Source of the DNA: Lentisalinibacter sp964427415
GTDB taxonomy: Bacteria > Pseudomonadota > Gammaproteobacteria > Steroidobacterales > Woeseiaceae
Length of the DNA stretch: 64,000 nt
NCBI GenBank assembly: GCA_964427415.1
Contig: CAYRUH010000020.1
Coordinates: forward strand, 1-64,000
Direction of reading: 5' to 3'
The notes under the pieces are model-generated. The model saw only the letters and a program-made list of their open reading frames with translations, was not told where the DNA came from and ran no database searches. A program made the translations under genes and the position numbers. Below are positions 30,500 to 38,691 of this stretch, one piece after another; position 1 is the stretch's first letter; each line of letters starts with the position of its first letter.

Positions 30500-31061
30500 C
30501 GTCGCGGGAGCCGGCGGGCGTCAGCATGCCGCGGCCGTCCCGCTGCGAGACCTCCCCCGTGAGCCGCCAGCCTGCGGCCGCCTCTCCCAGCGATTCCACC
30601 GCTGCGTACCAGCGCTCTGCCGCCATTGGCGCAAGCCGCGCCCGGTAGGTCGCCTCGCCGGCGGTCGGCGCGCGGGTAAGCAGGATGTCCATGTCTTTTG
30701 CCGGCACGGTCGGATGCGACAGTTCCAGCAGCAGCGTGTCGGGCCAGTCGAGATGGTCCGTGCCCGGTCCGCCGTTCTGCGCCAGCTGAACCTCCACCGC
30801 GCCCTGCCCGGCGGTGACCTCAAGGAGACCCTCCAGCCCCAGCTCGGAGGCCGCATCCGCCATGCGGAAGCGACGCTCCGTGGTCTCCGCGATGCGGCTG
30901 TAGTCATCCACTACCAGCGAATCCGGGCGTGTGACCGCCAGGAAGATGGTGACCATGCAGCCGATCACGGTCGCGGCGGGCACCGAGATGACGAACCAGG
31001 GCCAGAACTGGCGGTACCAGGCTTCGGCGGGGGCTGTATTCTGGGCATTGCGCTGTTGCAT
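30492..31061 (-). CDS. ccoH: cbb3 oxidase assembly protein CcoH/FixH
   Basis: 189 residues from ATG 31061, which follows GAGAGG; an in-frame start further upstream would overlap ccoG and has no support. One N-terminal transmembrane helix (FVISVPAATVIGCMVTIFLA) preceded by AWYRQFWPWF, then a periplasmic beta-rich domain containing LLLELSHPTVPAKDMDI. FixH-family protein, a stable partner of the cbb3 assembly complex. Confidence 0.9.
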   Translation of the reverse strand: MQQRNAQNTAPAEAWYRQFWPWFVISVPAATVIGCMVTIFLAVTRPDSLVVDDYSRIAETTERRFRMADAASELGLEGLLEVTAGQGAVEVQLAQNGGPGTDHLDWPDTLLLELSHPTVPAKDMDILLTRAPTAGEATYRARLAPMAAERWYAAVESLGEAAAGWRLTGEVSQRDGRGMLTPAGSRDDG

Positions 31062-31114
31062 GGTGCTGTGCCTCTCGCGGCGCGGCGATCGCCTGCCGTC
31101 AGTTGCCGGGCCGC

Positions 31115-32509
31115 TCAACGGCCGACGGGCGCGACGAATTTCGTCTCCCGCGACTGCCTGATTGTAGCGTCATCCTCGGCCTGAAGCGTGAAGGTGATCT
31201 CGCCGACGCCGCGGACCGCTTCCCGCGGCGCCTGTACGATCACCGGCACGCCGAGCAGCTCTCCCGAGCGGATGCGGATGTCGCCGTTCGGCACCTCCAC
31301 CCGGGCCCCTTCGATGCCCGAGACACTGATCCCGTAGCTGTGGGCGCTGTCGGTCTTGTTGATGAGCTTGAGCTGGTAGGAGTTCTCGATGAAGCTGTCG
31401 CCCACCTCCCGGTACAGTGCGTTGCGGTCTCGGATCACGTCCATGGTGAGTGCCGAGCGCTGGGAGAGGGCGTAGACGAATGCGCCGCTGAGGATCGTAA
31501 GCAGGACGGCATAGACGATCACCCGCGGCCGCACCACACGCGTCTGCTCGCCGTCCATGGCGTGCTGGGTGGAGTACTTGATGAGCTTCTTCGGATAGCC
31601 CATCCGCTCCATCACGTCGTCGCAGGCGTCGATGCAGGCGGCGCAGGCGATGCACTCGTACTGCAGCCCCTCGCGGATGTCGATGCCGGTGGGACAGACC
31701 TGCACGCACATCGTGCAGTCGATGCAGTCGCCGAGGCCGACCTCCTGCGGGTCCACGCCGCGCCGCCGGCTGCCGCGGGGCTCGCCGCGGGCTTCGTCGT
31801 AGGTGATGATCAGCGTGTCCCGGTCGAACATGGCGCTCTGGAAGCGCGCGTAGGGACACATGTACTTGCAGACCTGCTCGCGCATGTAGCCGGCGTTGCC
31901 GTAGGTCGCGAAGCCGTAGAACAGCACCCAGAAGGTCTGCCACGGGCCGAGTGACAGGGTGGCGAAGCTCGCCAGGAGCTCGCGGATCGGCGTGAAGTAG
32001 CCGACAAAGGTCAGACCGGTGAACAGGCCGAAGGTGATCCACAGGAACTGCTTGGACCCCTTGCGCAGGAACTTCTCCGTGGTCCAGGGCGCCTTGTCGA
32101 GTTTCTTGCGCTGGGAGTACTTGCCCTCGGTCCACTGCTCCATCCAGACGAAGACCTCGGTCCACACGGTTTGCGGGCAGGCGTAGCCGCACCACAGTCT
32201 GCCGGCCAGCGCGGTGAAGAAGAACAGCGACAGCGCCGCGATGATCAGCAGCAGGGCGAGGAAGATGAAGTCCTGAGGCCAGAGCGTCAGGCCGAACAGA
32301 TGGAACTTGCGCGCCGGCAGATCAAACAGAATGGCCTGGCGGCCTTCCCAGGTGATCCAGGGCAGGCCGTAGAAGATGCCGAGGAGCACGAACACGGCGA
32401 TCTTCCGCAGCCGGGCGAAAGTGCCGTCCACCTCCCGGGCGTGGATCTTTTCTTCACTGCGGTAGAGCGCCGTCTCGTTCGCGGCGCCCGCGTTGCTTCC
32501 TGCTGCCAT
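31115..32509 (-). CDS. ccoG: cbb3 oxidase accessory Fe-S protein CcoG (FixG/RdxA)
   Basis: 464 residues. Several membrane segments (the second reads FHLFGLTLWPQDFIFLALLL), then a periplasm/cytoplasm Fe-S region with CIDCTMCVQVCPTGIDIR and CIACAACIDACD (two [4Fe-4S]). The C-terminal Ig-like domain (FixG_C) ends in KFVAPVGR. CcoG reduces Cu2+ to Cu+ for delivery to cbb3 oxidase. The start ATG shares one base with the stop of the 107-residue protein upstream (TGATG). Confidence 0.95.
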   Translation of the reverse strand: MAAGSNAGAANETALYRSEEKIHAREVDGTFARLRKIAVFVLLGIFYGLPWITWEGRQAILFDLPARKFHLFGLTLWPQDFIFLALLLIIAALSLFFFTALAGRLWCGYACPQTVWTEVFVWMEQWTEGKYSQRKKLDKAPWTTEKFLRKGSKQFLWITFGLFTGLTFVGYFTPIRELLASFATLSLGPWQTFWVLFYGFATYGNAGYMREQVCKYMCPYARFQSAMFDRDTLIITYDEARGEPRGSRRRGVDPQEVGLGDCIDCTMCVQVCPTGIDIREGLQYECIACAACIDACDDVMERMGYPKKLIKYSTQHAMDGEQTRVVRPRVIVYAVLLTILSGAFVYALSQRSALTMDVIRDRNALYREVGDSFIENSYQLKLINKTDSAHSYGISVSGIEGARVEVPNGDIRIRSGELLGVPVIVQAPREAVRGVGEITFTLQAEDDATIRQSRETKFVAPVGR

Positions 32510-32832
32510 CAGTCCTTGTCCGTGGAGGTCCCGCGTGCACCGTCATCGTGGTCATGGCGCATGAGGATGAGTGCTGTGCCCGCGGCTCCGATGCCGATCA
32601 TCCAGAAGAAGAAAAATAGCAGCGCGTAGCCGCCCATGCGCGAGAGTTCCAGCGGCCAGTCCGCGGCCTCCGCGAGTCGCGCGGGGTCGAACACGGCGAA
32701 GAACAGCACGCTTGCGATGCAGGCGGTCAGGAACGACGCCCAGCCTGTCGCCATAATCTGGCGCAGCCCGCGGCTCCAGGCCGGTGGCCGGGGAGTGTCC
32801 TGTTCCGCCGCTCGGCCGCCGTGCAGGCTCAT
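32509..32832 (-). CDS. Small two-helix membrane protein of the cco operon, unknown
   Basis: 107 residues, not recognised. Two predicted transmembrane helices (ASFLTACIASVLFFAVF and MGGYALLFFFFWMIGIGAAG) are joined by a short DPARLAEAADWPLELSRM loop; the C-terminus is polar with HDHDDG. It overlaps ccoP by 4 bp and ccoG by 1 bp, so it is translated as part of the cbb3 operon. Likely an oxidase subunit-like or assembly factor; similar small unnamed proteins occur between ccoP and ccoG in some gammaproteobacteria. Confidence 0.75.
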   Translation of the reverse strand: MSLHGGRAAEQDTPRPPAWSRGLRQIMATGWASFLTACIASVLFFAVFDPARLAEAADWPLELSRMGGYALLFFFFWMIGIGAAGTALILMRHDHDDGARGTSTDKD

Positions 32833-33761
32833 GGGGCGCCGGCACCTCCGCCGCCGGCCCCGCCCTCGGTACCACTACCGGACAGGCTGTAGACGTAAGC
32901 AGCCAGGATGTGGACCCGGTCCTCGCCCAGCAGGTCCTTGTGCGCCGGCATCAAGCCCTGACGCCCCTGGGTGATCGACGTCATGATGGCCTCGCGGCTG
33001 CCGCCGTAGAGCCAGGTGTCGTCGGCCAGGTTGGGCGCGCCCAGCGCCTGGTTGCCCCTGCCGTTCGGCCCGTGGCAGGTGGCGCACAGCATCTGATATT
33101 TCTGCCCGGCTGCCGTCTCCAGCGCGCTCGTCTCCGAAGGCGTGCCGAACTGGCGTATCAGTCCCACCATGGCGTCGAGTTCCTCGTCGGTGAAGCTCGA
33201 TGCCCAGCCGGGCATGACACCCTGGCGGCCGTTCAGGATGCTCACCTTGATATTCTGCGGGTCGCTGCCGTACAGCCAGTCGTCATCGGCCAGATTCGGA
33301 AAGCTGGCTGCGCCGCGGGCGGCGGAACCGTGGCACATGGCGCAGTGGTTGGCGTAGAGGTTGCGGCCGATTTGCAGCGCTTCGGGGTCTTTCGCCAGCT
33401 GCGGGATCGGTTGCTCGGCGAACGATTCGAAGATCGGTGCATAGCGAGCTTCGGCCGCCTGCACCTCCTGTTCGTACTGTTGCTGCTGGTTCCAGCCGAG
33501 GATGCCGTCGGTCACGACCAGCCCCGGATACAGCGCGAGATACACGCCTGCGAACAGGATCGTGAGATAGAACAGCATCAGCCACCAGCGCGGCAGGGGC
33601 CGGTTCATCTCCTGCAGGTCGCCGTCCCACGTGTGGTGGGTGGTTTCCGTCTCCGCCGCTTCCCCGGGGCGTCGTTTCATGGTCCAGGCAATCAGCCAGA
33701 TGCAGGCTGCCAGGCTCAGTATGGTCGTGATGGCGACAAACCAACCCATCGGTGCAGACAT
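32829..33761 (-). CDS. ccoP: cbb3-type cytochrome c oxidase subunit III (di-haem)
   Basis: 310 residues. The N-terminus carries two hydrophobic segments (MGWFVAITTILSLAACIWLI; WWLMLFYLTILFAGVYLALY). The periplasmic part has two c-haem sites, CAMCH near residue 142 and CATCH near residue 226, each followed by a distal Met region (VMPGWA, LMPAHK). Passes electrons from soluble cytochromes to CcoO/CcoN. The start shares a base with the ccoQ stop (TGATG). Confidence 0.96.
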   Translation of the reverse strand: MSAPMGWFVAITTILSLAACIWLIAWTMKRRPGEAAETETTHHTWDGDLQEMNRPLPRWWLMLFYLTILFAGVYLALYPGLVVTDGILGWNQQQQYEQEVQAAEARYAPIFESFAEQPIPQLAKDPEALQIGRNLYANHCAMCHGSAARGAASFPNLADDDWLYGSDPQNIKVSILNGRQGVMPGWASSFTDEELDAMVGLIRQFGTPSETSALETAAGQKYQMLCATCHGPNGRGNQALGAPNLADDTWLYGGSREAIMTSITQGRQGLMPAHKDLLGEDRVHILAAYVYSLSGSGTEGGAGGGGAGAP

Positions 33762-33931
33762 CAGTTCGACTCCTTCTTTTCCACCGGCGGCTGCTCGTCA
33801 TCCTCCAGCGGTAGTTTCGCGGCTTCCTCGAAGTCCCTGCGGCGCCTGGAGCTGAAAGCCCAGATCACCAGGGCGAGGAACAGGATCATCAGCACCAGCG
33901 TGATGAGTCCCCGGAAAGTGTTTACGTCCAT
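33761..33931 (-). CDS. ccoQ: cbb3-type oxidase subunit IV CcoQ
   Basis: 56 residues read on the minus strand: starts MDVNTFRGLITLVLMILFLA, continues LVIWAFSSRRRRDFEEAAKL and ends in an acidic tail (PPVEKKESN). One transmembrane helix followed by SSRRRRDFEEAA is the typical CcoQ pattern; it stabilises the oxidase. Sits exactly between ccoO and ccoP. Confidence 0.93.
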   Translation of the reverse strand: MDVNTFRGLITLVLMILFLALVIWAFSSRRRRDFEEAAKLPLEDDEQPPVEKKESN

Positions 33932-33950
33932 TGGCTGTCCATGCTTGCGT

Positions 33951-34562
33951 CTAGCGCCTCGTCTGCAGGTTGGTGCCGAGGCCCTGCAGATAGGCGATCA
34001 TCGCCTCCATTTCGGTCTTGCCTTCCACCGCAGCGGCAGCGCCGGCGATCTGCTCCTCGGTGTAGGGGTCGCCGCCGATGTTCTTCAGCATGCGCATCTT
34101 GCGCTCCACCAGCGCACCGTCGATCATGCGCTCCGCCAGCCAGGGATAGCCCGGCATGTTGGACTCGGGCACCACGTTACGCGGGTTGATGAGATGCAGC
34201 TCGTGCCACTCGTCGCTGTAACGCCCGCCGACCCGGGCGAGGTCCGGCCCGGTGCGCTTGGAACCGAACTGGAAGGGTCGGTCGTAGACGCTCTCCCCGG
34301 CCAGCGAATAGTGACCGTAACGCTCGGTCTCGCTCCTGAACGGACGCACCTGCTGGGAGTGGCAGAGATAACAGCCCTCGCGCACGTAGACGTCGCGGCC
34401 CGCCAGCTCCAGCGCCGGGTAGGGCTCGACGCCCTCCGCCGGCTCACCCGTGGTCTTGGCCATCATCAGCGGGACGATCTCCACCAGCCCGCCGATGCTG
34501 ATCACTACGACGATCAGCACCGCCATCAGGGTGATGTTTATCTCGACTTTCTCGTGGGACAC
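33951..34562 (-). CDS. ccoO: cbb3-type cytochrome c oxidase subunit II (mono-haem)
   Basis: 203 residues. N-terminal anchor helix (LMAVLIVVVISIGGLVEIVP), the family-specific YPALELAGRDVYVREGC and the c-haem site CYLCHSQQVRPF near residue 62; the axial Met is in NMPGYPW. Ends in a helix with MIAYLQGLGTNLQ. 18 bp separates it from ccoN. Confidence 0.96.
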   Translation of the reverse strand: MSHEKVEINITLMAVLIVVVISIGGLVEIVPLMMAKTTGEPAEGVEPYPALELAGRDVYVREGCYLCHSQQVRPFRSETERYGHYSLAGESVYDRPFQFGSKRTGPDLARVGGRYSDEWHELHLINPRNVVPESNMPGYPWLAERMIDGALVERKMRMLKNIGGDPYTEEQIAGAAAAVEGKTEMEAMIAYLQGLGTNLQTRR

Positions 34563-34580
34563 GTCGGATCTCCTCCTGGC

Positions 34581-35996
34581 TCAGGCGGGCTGGCGCACGG
34601 GCACCGGGCGGGGTTTCTCGCTCGCGACCGTCTTCCAGATGTTGTAGACCATGATCAGCATGCCGCTGAAGAACAGCAGCCCGCCCAGCAGGCGCAGACC
34701 ATAGTAGGGATAGGTGGCTTCCAGACTCTCCACGAAGGTGTAGGTGAGCGTCCCGTCGTCGTTGACGGCGCGCCACATCAGGCCCTGCATCACGCCGGCG
34801 ATCCACATCGATACCGTGTAGAGCACGACGCCGATCGTGGAGGTCCAGAAGTGCACGTCGATGAGCTTCGTGGAGTGCATCGCCTCCCGATTGAACAGCC
34901 GCGGTATCAGGTGGTAAAGCGAGCCGATGGTCATCATGGCTACCCAGCCGAGCGCGCCGGAGTGTACGTGGCCGATCGTCCAATCGGTGTAGTGAGACAG
35001 CGAATTCACCGTCTTGATCGACATCATCGGCCCTTCGAAGGTGGACATTCCATAGAAGGACAGCGAGACGATCATGAACTTGATGATCGGGTCGGTGCGC
35101 AGTTTGTGCCAGGCACCGGACAGGGTCATGATGCCGTTGATCATGCCGCCCCAGGACGGCGCCAGCAGCACCAGCGAGAACACCATGCCGAGCGACTGGG
35201 CCCAGTCAGGCAGGGAGGTGTAGTGCAGGTGATGGGGCCCGGCCCACATGTAGATGGCGATCAGTGCCCAGAAGTGCACCACCGACAAGCGGTAGGAGTA
35301 GATGGGGCGCTCGGCCTGCTTGGGCACGAAGTAGTACATCATCCCGAGGAACCCGGCGGTGAGGAAGAAGCCCACCGCATTGTGGCCGTACCACCATTGC
35401 ATCATGGCGTCGATGACGCCGGTGTAGATGGGGTAGGACTTCGTCAGCGAGACCGGAATGCTGAGGTTATTGAAGATGTGCAGCACTGCGATGGTAATGA
35501 TGAATGCGGCGTAGAACCAGTTGGCCACGTAAATGTGCTTCACTCGCCGTCGGCCGATGGTGGCCAGGAAGACGATGCCGTAAGCCACCCAGACCACGGC
35601 GATCAGGAGGTCGATGGGCCACTCGAGTTCCGCGTATTCCTTGGACTGGGTGATGCCCAGCGGGAGCGTGATGGCCGCCAGCAGGATCACCACCTGCCAG
35701 CCCCAGAACGTGAATCCTGCGAGCTTGTCGAAGGCCAGACGCACGTGGCAGGTGCGCTGCACGACGTAGTAGGAGGTACCGATCAGCGCCGACCCGCCGA
35801 AGGCGAAGATGACCGCGTTGGTGTGCAGCGGCCGCAGGCGGCCGTAGGTCAGCCAGGGCAGGTCGAAGTTCAGGGCGGGCCACATCAGCTGGGCGGCGAT
35901 GAACACGCCGACGAGCATGCCCACCACGCCCCAGACTACGGTCATGATCGTGAACTGTCGCACGACCCTGTCGTTGTAGGTTTCCTGGATTTGCAT
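34581..35996 (-). CDS. ccoN: cbb3-type cytochrome c oxidase subunit I (catalytic)
   Basis: 471 residues from ATG 35996 (MQIQETYNDRVVRQF, the normal CcoN start, preceded by AGGAACAG). Twelve transmembrane helices. Haem and CuB ligands are visible in LRPLHTNAVIFAF, QWWYGHNAVGFFLTAGFLG and AGPHHLHYTSLPDW, with TDWTIGHVHSGALGW further on. The catalytic Tyr of C-family oxidases is expected in the YGMSTFEGPM helix. High-affinity terminal oxidase for low oxygen. First gene of the operon ccoNOQP-(107 aa)-GHIS-safE. Confidence 0.97.
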   Translation of the reverse strand: MQIQETYNDRVVRQFTIMTVVWGVVGMLVGVFIAAQLMWPALNFDLPWLTYGRLRPLHTNAVIFAFGGSALIGTSYYVVQRTCHVRLAFDKLAGFTFWGWQVVILLAAITLPLGITQSKEYAELEWPIDLLIAVVWVAYGIVFLATIGRRRVKHIYVANWFYAAFIITIAVLHIFNNLSIPVSLTKSYPIYTGVIDAMMQWWYGHNAVGFFLTAGFLGMMYYFVPKQAERPIYSYRLSVVHFWALIAIYMWAGPHHLHYTSLPDWAQSLGMVFSLVLLAPSWGGMINGIMTLSGAWHKLRTDPIIKFMIVSLSFYGMSTFEGPMMSIKTVNSLSHYTDWTIGHVHSGALGWVAMMTIGSLYHLIPRLFNREAMHSTKLIDVHFWTSTIGVVLYTVSMWIAGVMQGLMWRAVNDDGTLTYTFVESLEATYPYYGLRLLGGLLFFSGMLIMVYNIWKTVASEKPRPVPVRQPA

Positions 35997-36352
35997 AGCG
36001 CTGTTCCTGTACGTGATTCTGACGCGGGTACGCGGTGATGCCGCCAGCAGGCCCGCCCGAATGGGCGCGCACCCGGGCCGCCCGCCGCGCCGGGTAGCTG
36101 GCCACGGGTGGATCATCGTAACTCGATCGACGGAGATCGGGCGTGTGATCTGCCGGCTGGCGGCCAGCGTGACCAGCCCCGTCACGTACCTGCGTCGACG
36201 GATGATCCGGGACTCACCGGATACGCTCCATCTGTATTTGTACTTACTAATATACGCCTGCCGCAGTCGCTTCTTGCAAGGCCCGGCGGCAGGGTTCTAA
36301 ATGGGGACTGCGGGACACGGACCGGCCGGTCCCGGGCACGAGGGGAGCGAGG
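35997..36352. other. Divergent control region between ccoN and the first Usp gene
   Basis: 356 bp without a gene. Holds one FixJ-like octamer in an AT-rich patch around 36230-36255. I looked for an FNR/ANR box (TTGAT-N4-ATCAA) and did not find a convincing one. No other structure was recognised. Confidence 0.6.
36240..36247 (-). promoter_or_regulatory. Possible FixJ-like box upstream of ccoN
   Basis: On the minus strand reads GTAAGTAC, 7 of 8 to GTAMGTAG, within the AT-rich TTAGTAAGTACAAATAC. About 245 bp upstream of ccoN and 105 bp upstream of the divergent Usp gene. Assignment rests on motif similarity and on the nearby fixLJ genes. Confidence 0.3.
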
Positions 36353-37330
36353 ATGGAGCTGAGAAACAGGCTGTTGGTGATCGTCGATCAGGGCGACGAG
36401 CGCCATGCAGTGCTCGAGCGGGCCCGCTGGCTGGCGCGGCGGCTCGACGCGCCCGTCGACCTCCGGGCCTACTACCAGGCGGTGCCCGGGCTGGGCGAGC
36501 AGTTCATCGACTCCCGGGTGCTGGAGATGGCGGTCCAGCAGATGCGCCGGGAGAAGCTCGAGTGCCTCGAGGAACTGGCGACACCGTTGCGCGGCGAAGG
36601 CCTGACGGTGACCGTCGATGCGGTGGCGGGCAGTCCCGTCGCCGAGTCCATACTCGCCGATGTGATCCGGCTGCAGCCGCGCCTGGTGCTGAAAGGTGCC
36701 GACCATCACACCCCGCTCAGCCGCACATTTTTCTCCGAGACCGACTGGCAGCTGATGCGTACCTCTCCGGTGCCAGTCCTGATGGTGCGGCGCGAGCACG
36801 AGTTGCCCGCGCGGCCGGTGCTGGTCGCCGCGGTCGATCCGTTGCACGAACACGATAAGCCGGCGGCGCTGGACGAGAAGATCCTCGCGACCGCGAGCGA
36901 TCTGGCACGGGTCACGGACGCGCGGCTGCAGGTCGTGCACTGCTACGACGTGACGCCGCTCGTCACCGGGATGTCGGCCAGCCCCATGCTGCCCGCGCCA
37001 CTGCAGACCGAGGAGCTGGCGGCGAGTCTGGAAGCCCATCATCGCCGAGCCCTGGAGGACCTGGTAGCGGGTCACGACCTGCCGGCCGACGCCATCCACC
37101 TGCTGCAGGGCGCGCCGCGCTGGCGGCTGCCGGAGTTCTGCGCCGAGGCGGGCGCCGACATCGTCGTGATGGGGGCCGTATCCCGGTCCGCCCTGGAACG
37201 GATGTTTATCGGGGGGCTGGCCGAGAAGGTGCTCGATCGGCTGCCCTGCGACCTCCTGATCGTGAAGCCGGACGGATTCGTCTGCCTGGAGATGGCCGAA
37301 CTGACGGAGGAGCCAGACGAGCACGTGTAG
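36353..37330 (+). CDS. Tandem-domain universal stress protein (UspE-like)
   Basis: 325 residues with two Usp domains. Domain 1 starts NRLLVIVDQGDERHAVLERA; domain 2 starts VLVAAVDPLHEHDKPAALDE. The ATP-type motif appears only in degenerate form in domain 2 (VVMGAVSRSALERMFIGGLA), the usual state in UspE. Closely similar in layout to the protein at 39877 (shared AAVDPLHEH-KPAALD segment), so the two are paralogues. The stop codon lies in the first copy of a short repeat (GTAGGAGGGGCT). Start preceded by GAGGGGAGCGAGG. Confidence 0.88.
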   Translation: MELRNRLLVIVDQGDERHAVLERARWLARRLDAPVDLRAYYQAVPGLGEQFIDSRVLEMAVQQMRREKLECLEELATPLRGEGLTVTVDAVAGSPVAESILADVIRLQPRLVLKGADHHTPLSRTFFSETDWQLMRTSPVPVLMVRREHELPARPVLVAAVDPLHEHDKPAALDEKILATASDLARVTDARLQVVHCYDVTPLVTGMSASPMLPAPLQTEELAASLEAHHRRALEDLVAGHDLPADAIHLLQGAPRWRLPEFCAEAGADIVVMGAVSRSALERMFIGGLAEKVLDRLPCDLLIVKPDGFVCLEMAELTEEPDEHV

Positions 37331-37402
37331 GAGGGGCTCTGGTAGGAGGGGCTTTAGCCCCGATCCCCCAACAAAACAAAATCGGGCTCAAGGCCCTCCC
37401 TC
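37327..37402. repeat. REP-like intergenic repeat, imperfect palindrome
   Basis: A partial copy GTAGGAGGGGCT at 37327-37338 is followed by a full arm at 37342-37364 (GTAGGAGGGGCTTTAGCCCC then GAT). After an AC-rich spacer comes the mirror arm at about 37381-37402 (ATCGGGCTCAAGGCCCTCCC then TC). This is the layout of the GTAGGAG(C/G)GGCTTTAGCC-type repeats scattered between genes in several gammaproteobacteria. The first partial copy supplies the stop codon of the preceding gene. Confidence 0.7.
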
Positions 37403-37418
37403 TGCGTCGCAAAAAGCC

Positions 37419-37443
37419 GGGGGCCTCTTGCGAGGCCCCCTTT
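37419..37443 (+). terminator. Strong hairpin, probable terminator
   Basis: GGGGGCCTC (37419-37427), loop TTGC, GAGGCCCCC (37432-37440), then TTT. The 9-bp GC stem is perfect and preceded by AAAAA; the U tract is short (TTTCGGTTT). It lies about 90 bp after the Usp stop, so it probably ends that transcript. Confidence 0.65.
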
Positions 37444-37600
37444 CGGTTTCGCTGAGGGAGAGAGATCAGCTAACCGGATTCTGTGCGACGGCCGTTGCCG
37501 CGCTGCTGGAGAGTATGAGACACCGGGCAGCATGCAGGCGTCTACTGTGGTTTACCACTAATCGCATTACGTGAATTCGCAGCTGGTCGCCGCCGGTACC

Positions 37601-37608
37601 TTAGGTAG
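37601..37608 (+). promoter_or_regulatory. TAGGTAG motif upstream of host-attachment-family gene
   Basis: TTAGGTAG, 78 bp upstream of the ATG at 37679; related to CTAGGTAG at 39734 and 43965 and close to the FixJ target GTAMGTAG. The 348-bp gene-free stretch 37331-37678 otherwise holds the REP-like repeat and the hairpin. Confidence 0.3.
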
Positions 37609-37678
37609 ATTTCGCGGTTGCCGCTCATGGCGCGCTGGCGGAGCATGGGAGATGCCCCAACAGGAAAAGGGAAAAGTG

Positions 37679-38152
37679 ATGGCTGAGAGCAGACAGAAAC
37701 GCGTACTGGTGGTCGTTGTCGACCGCCGCCGCGCGGACTTCTATACCCAGGAACAGCGTTTCTCAGAACCGAAGCCTCTGTTCACGGTGCAGGCATCCGC
37801 GATCGAAGGGGCCGTGCCGGCCGAACCGTCGGACCAGCCGGGCAAGTCCTTCGACAGCCACGGTGAGGGCCGACACAGGATGGAGCCGCCGACGACGCTG
37901 CGAGAAGATGCTGCGAGGGTATTCGCGAATGAGATCGCCGGGCGCATGGACGAGACCATGACCCGGCAGGGTCTGGGCGGGTTGATCGTGGTTGCGGAAC
38001 CGAAACTGCTCGGCTTGCTGCGCGAGGAGATCGCCGAGGAATCCATCGCCCGGCACGACCGGCTGGAGATCGACAAGGATCTCGTCGGGCGGAGCGCAGC
38101 GACGCTGGCCAGCGCGATCAAGGACGCCGGCGGGCTGCCGCGGCTGGACTGA
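37679..38152 (+). CDS. Host-attachment-family protein (PF10116-like)
   Basis: 157 residues from ATG 37679, chosen because GGGAAAAGTG precedes it. Starts AESRQKRVLVVVVDRRRADF and ends with RLEIDKDLVGRSAATLASAI. The pattern 'vlVaDr.rArfy... EIdKDLt' is that of the 'protein required for attachment to host cells' family, whose biochemical role is unknown and which is widespread in non-pathogens. The central region is rich in Pro and charged residues. The stress-gene surroundings suggest a stress-related role here. Confidence 0.8.
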   Translation: MAESRQKRVLVVVVDRRRADFYTQEQRFSEPKPLFTVQASAIEGAVPAEPSDQPGKSFDSHGEGRHRMEPPTTLREDAARVFANEIAGRMDETMTRQGLGGLIVVAEPKLLGLLREEIAEESIARHDRLEIDKDLVGRSAATLASAIKDAGGLPRLD

Positions 38153-38198
38153 CAGGCCGTGGTGAACGTCTCCGATAGCCGAATGTGGTAACAGCGCT

Positions 38199-38564
38199 TC
38201 AGCGCCGGGCGGCCTCCCGGGCGCCGGCGCAGCGCAGGCAGTGCTGCGCGTGGGGATAGGCCTTCAGCCTCGCCGGCTCGATGAGTTCTGCGCAGTCCAC
38301 GCAGAGTCCGTAGGTGCCGTCCTCGATCCGGTGCAGCGCCATGCGGATGAGCGTGAGTTCGCGCCGTGCCTCGTTGCCGAGCGCGTCGAGTACCTCGGCG
38401 TTCTCCATCTCGGTTGCTCTCTCGGAAGAATCCGGATGGAACCCGGAGAGCCGGTTCTCCTTGATGCGGTCGAGCCGGGTCTGCAGGAGCTGCTCCTGCT
38501 CCTTCAGCGCCTGCCGCGCTGCCGCTATCTGCTTGTCGCTGAGCATGTTGCCTGGCGAGCTCAT
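38199..38564 (-). CDS. DksA/TraR-family zinc-finger protein
   Basis: 121 residues from ATG 38564 (MSSPGNMLSDKQ), preceded by GGGGA. Coiled-coil region (LKEQEQLLQTRLDRIKENRL) with an acidic tip-like stretch, then a C4 zinc finger: CVDCAELIEPARLKAYPHAQ followed by HCLRC. DksA/TraR proteins enter the RNA polymerase secondary channel and adjust initiation, often with ppGpp. Shorter than DksA (about 150), so a secondary paralogue. Confidence 0.88.
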   Translation of the reverse strand: MSSPGNMLSDKQIAAARQALKEQEQLLQTRLDRIKENRLSGFHPDSSERATEMENAEVLDALGNEARRELTLIRMALHRIEDGTYGLCVDCAELIEPARLKAYPHAQHCLRCAGAREAARR

Positions 38565-38691
38565 AACGGTCCCCGGATAGACAATTGAGCGAATCGTGGC
38601 TCTCGCCGTGCTGGCCGGTCTGCTGATCGGCCGAATGGTCAATTCCCCGGTCAAGTTATCGGCAGGGCGGCTTCACAGGTAATGCGTATTC

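Noticed and set aside
32784..36038. 1084-codon plus-strand open frame opposite the ccoNOQP genes
   Set aside because: Antisense shadow; it spans several real genes on the minus strand with clear haem motifs.
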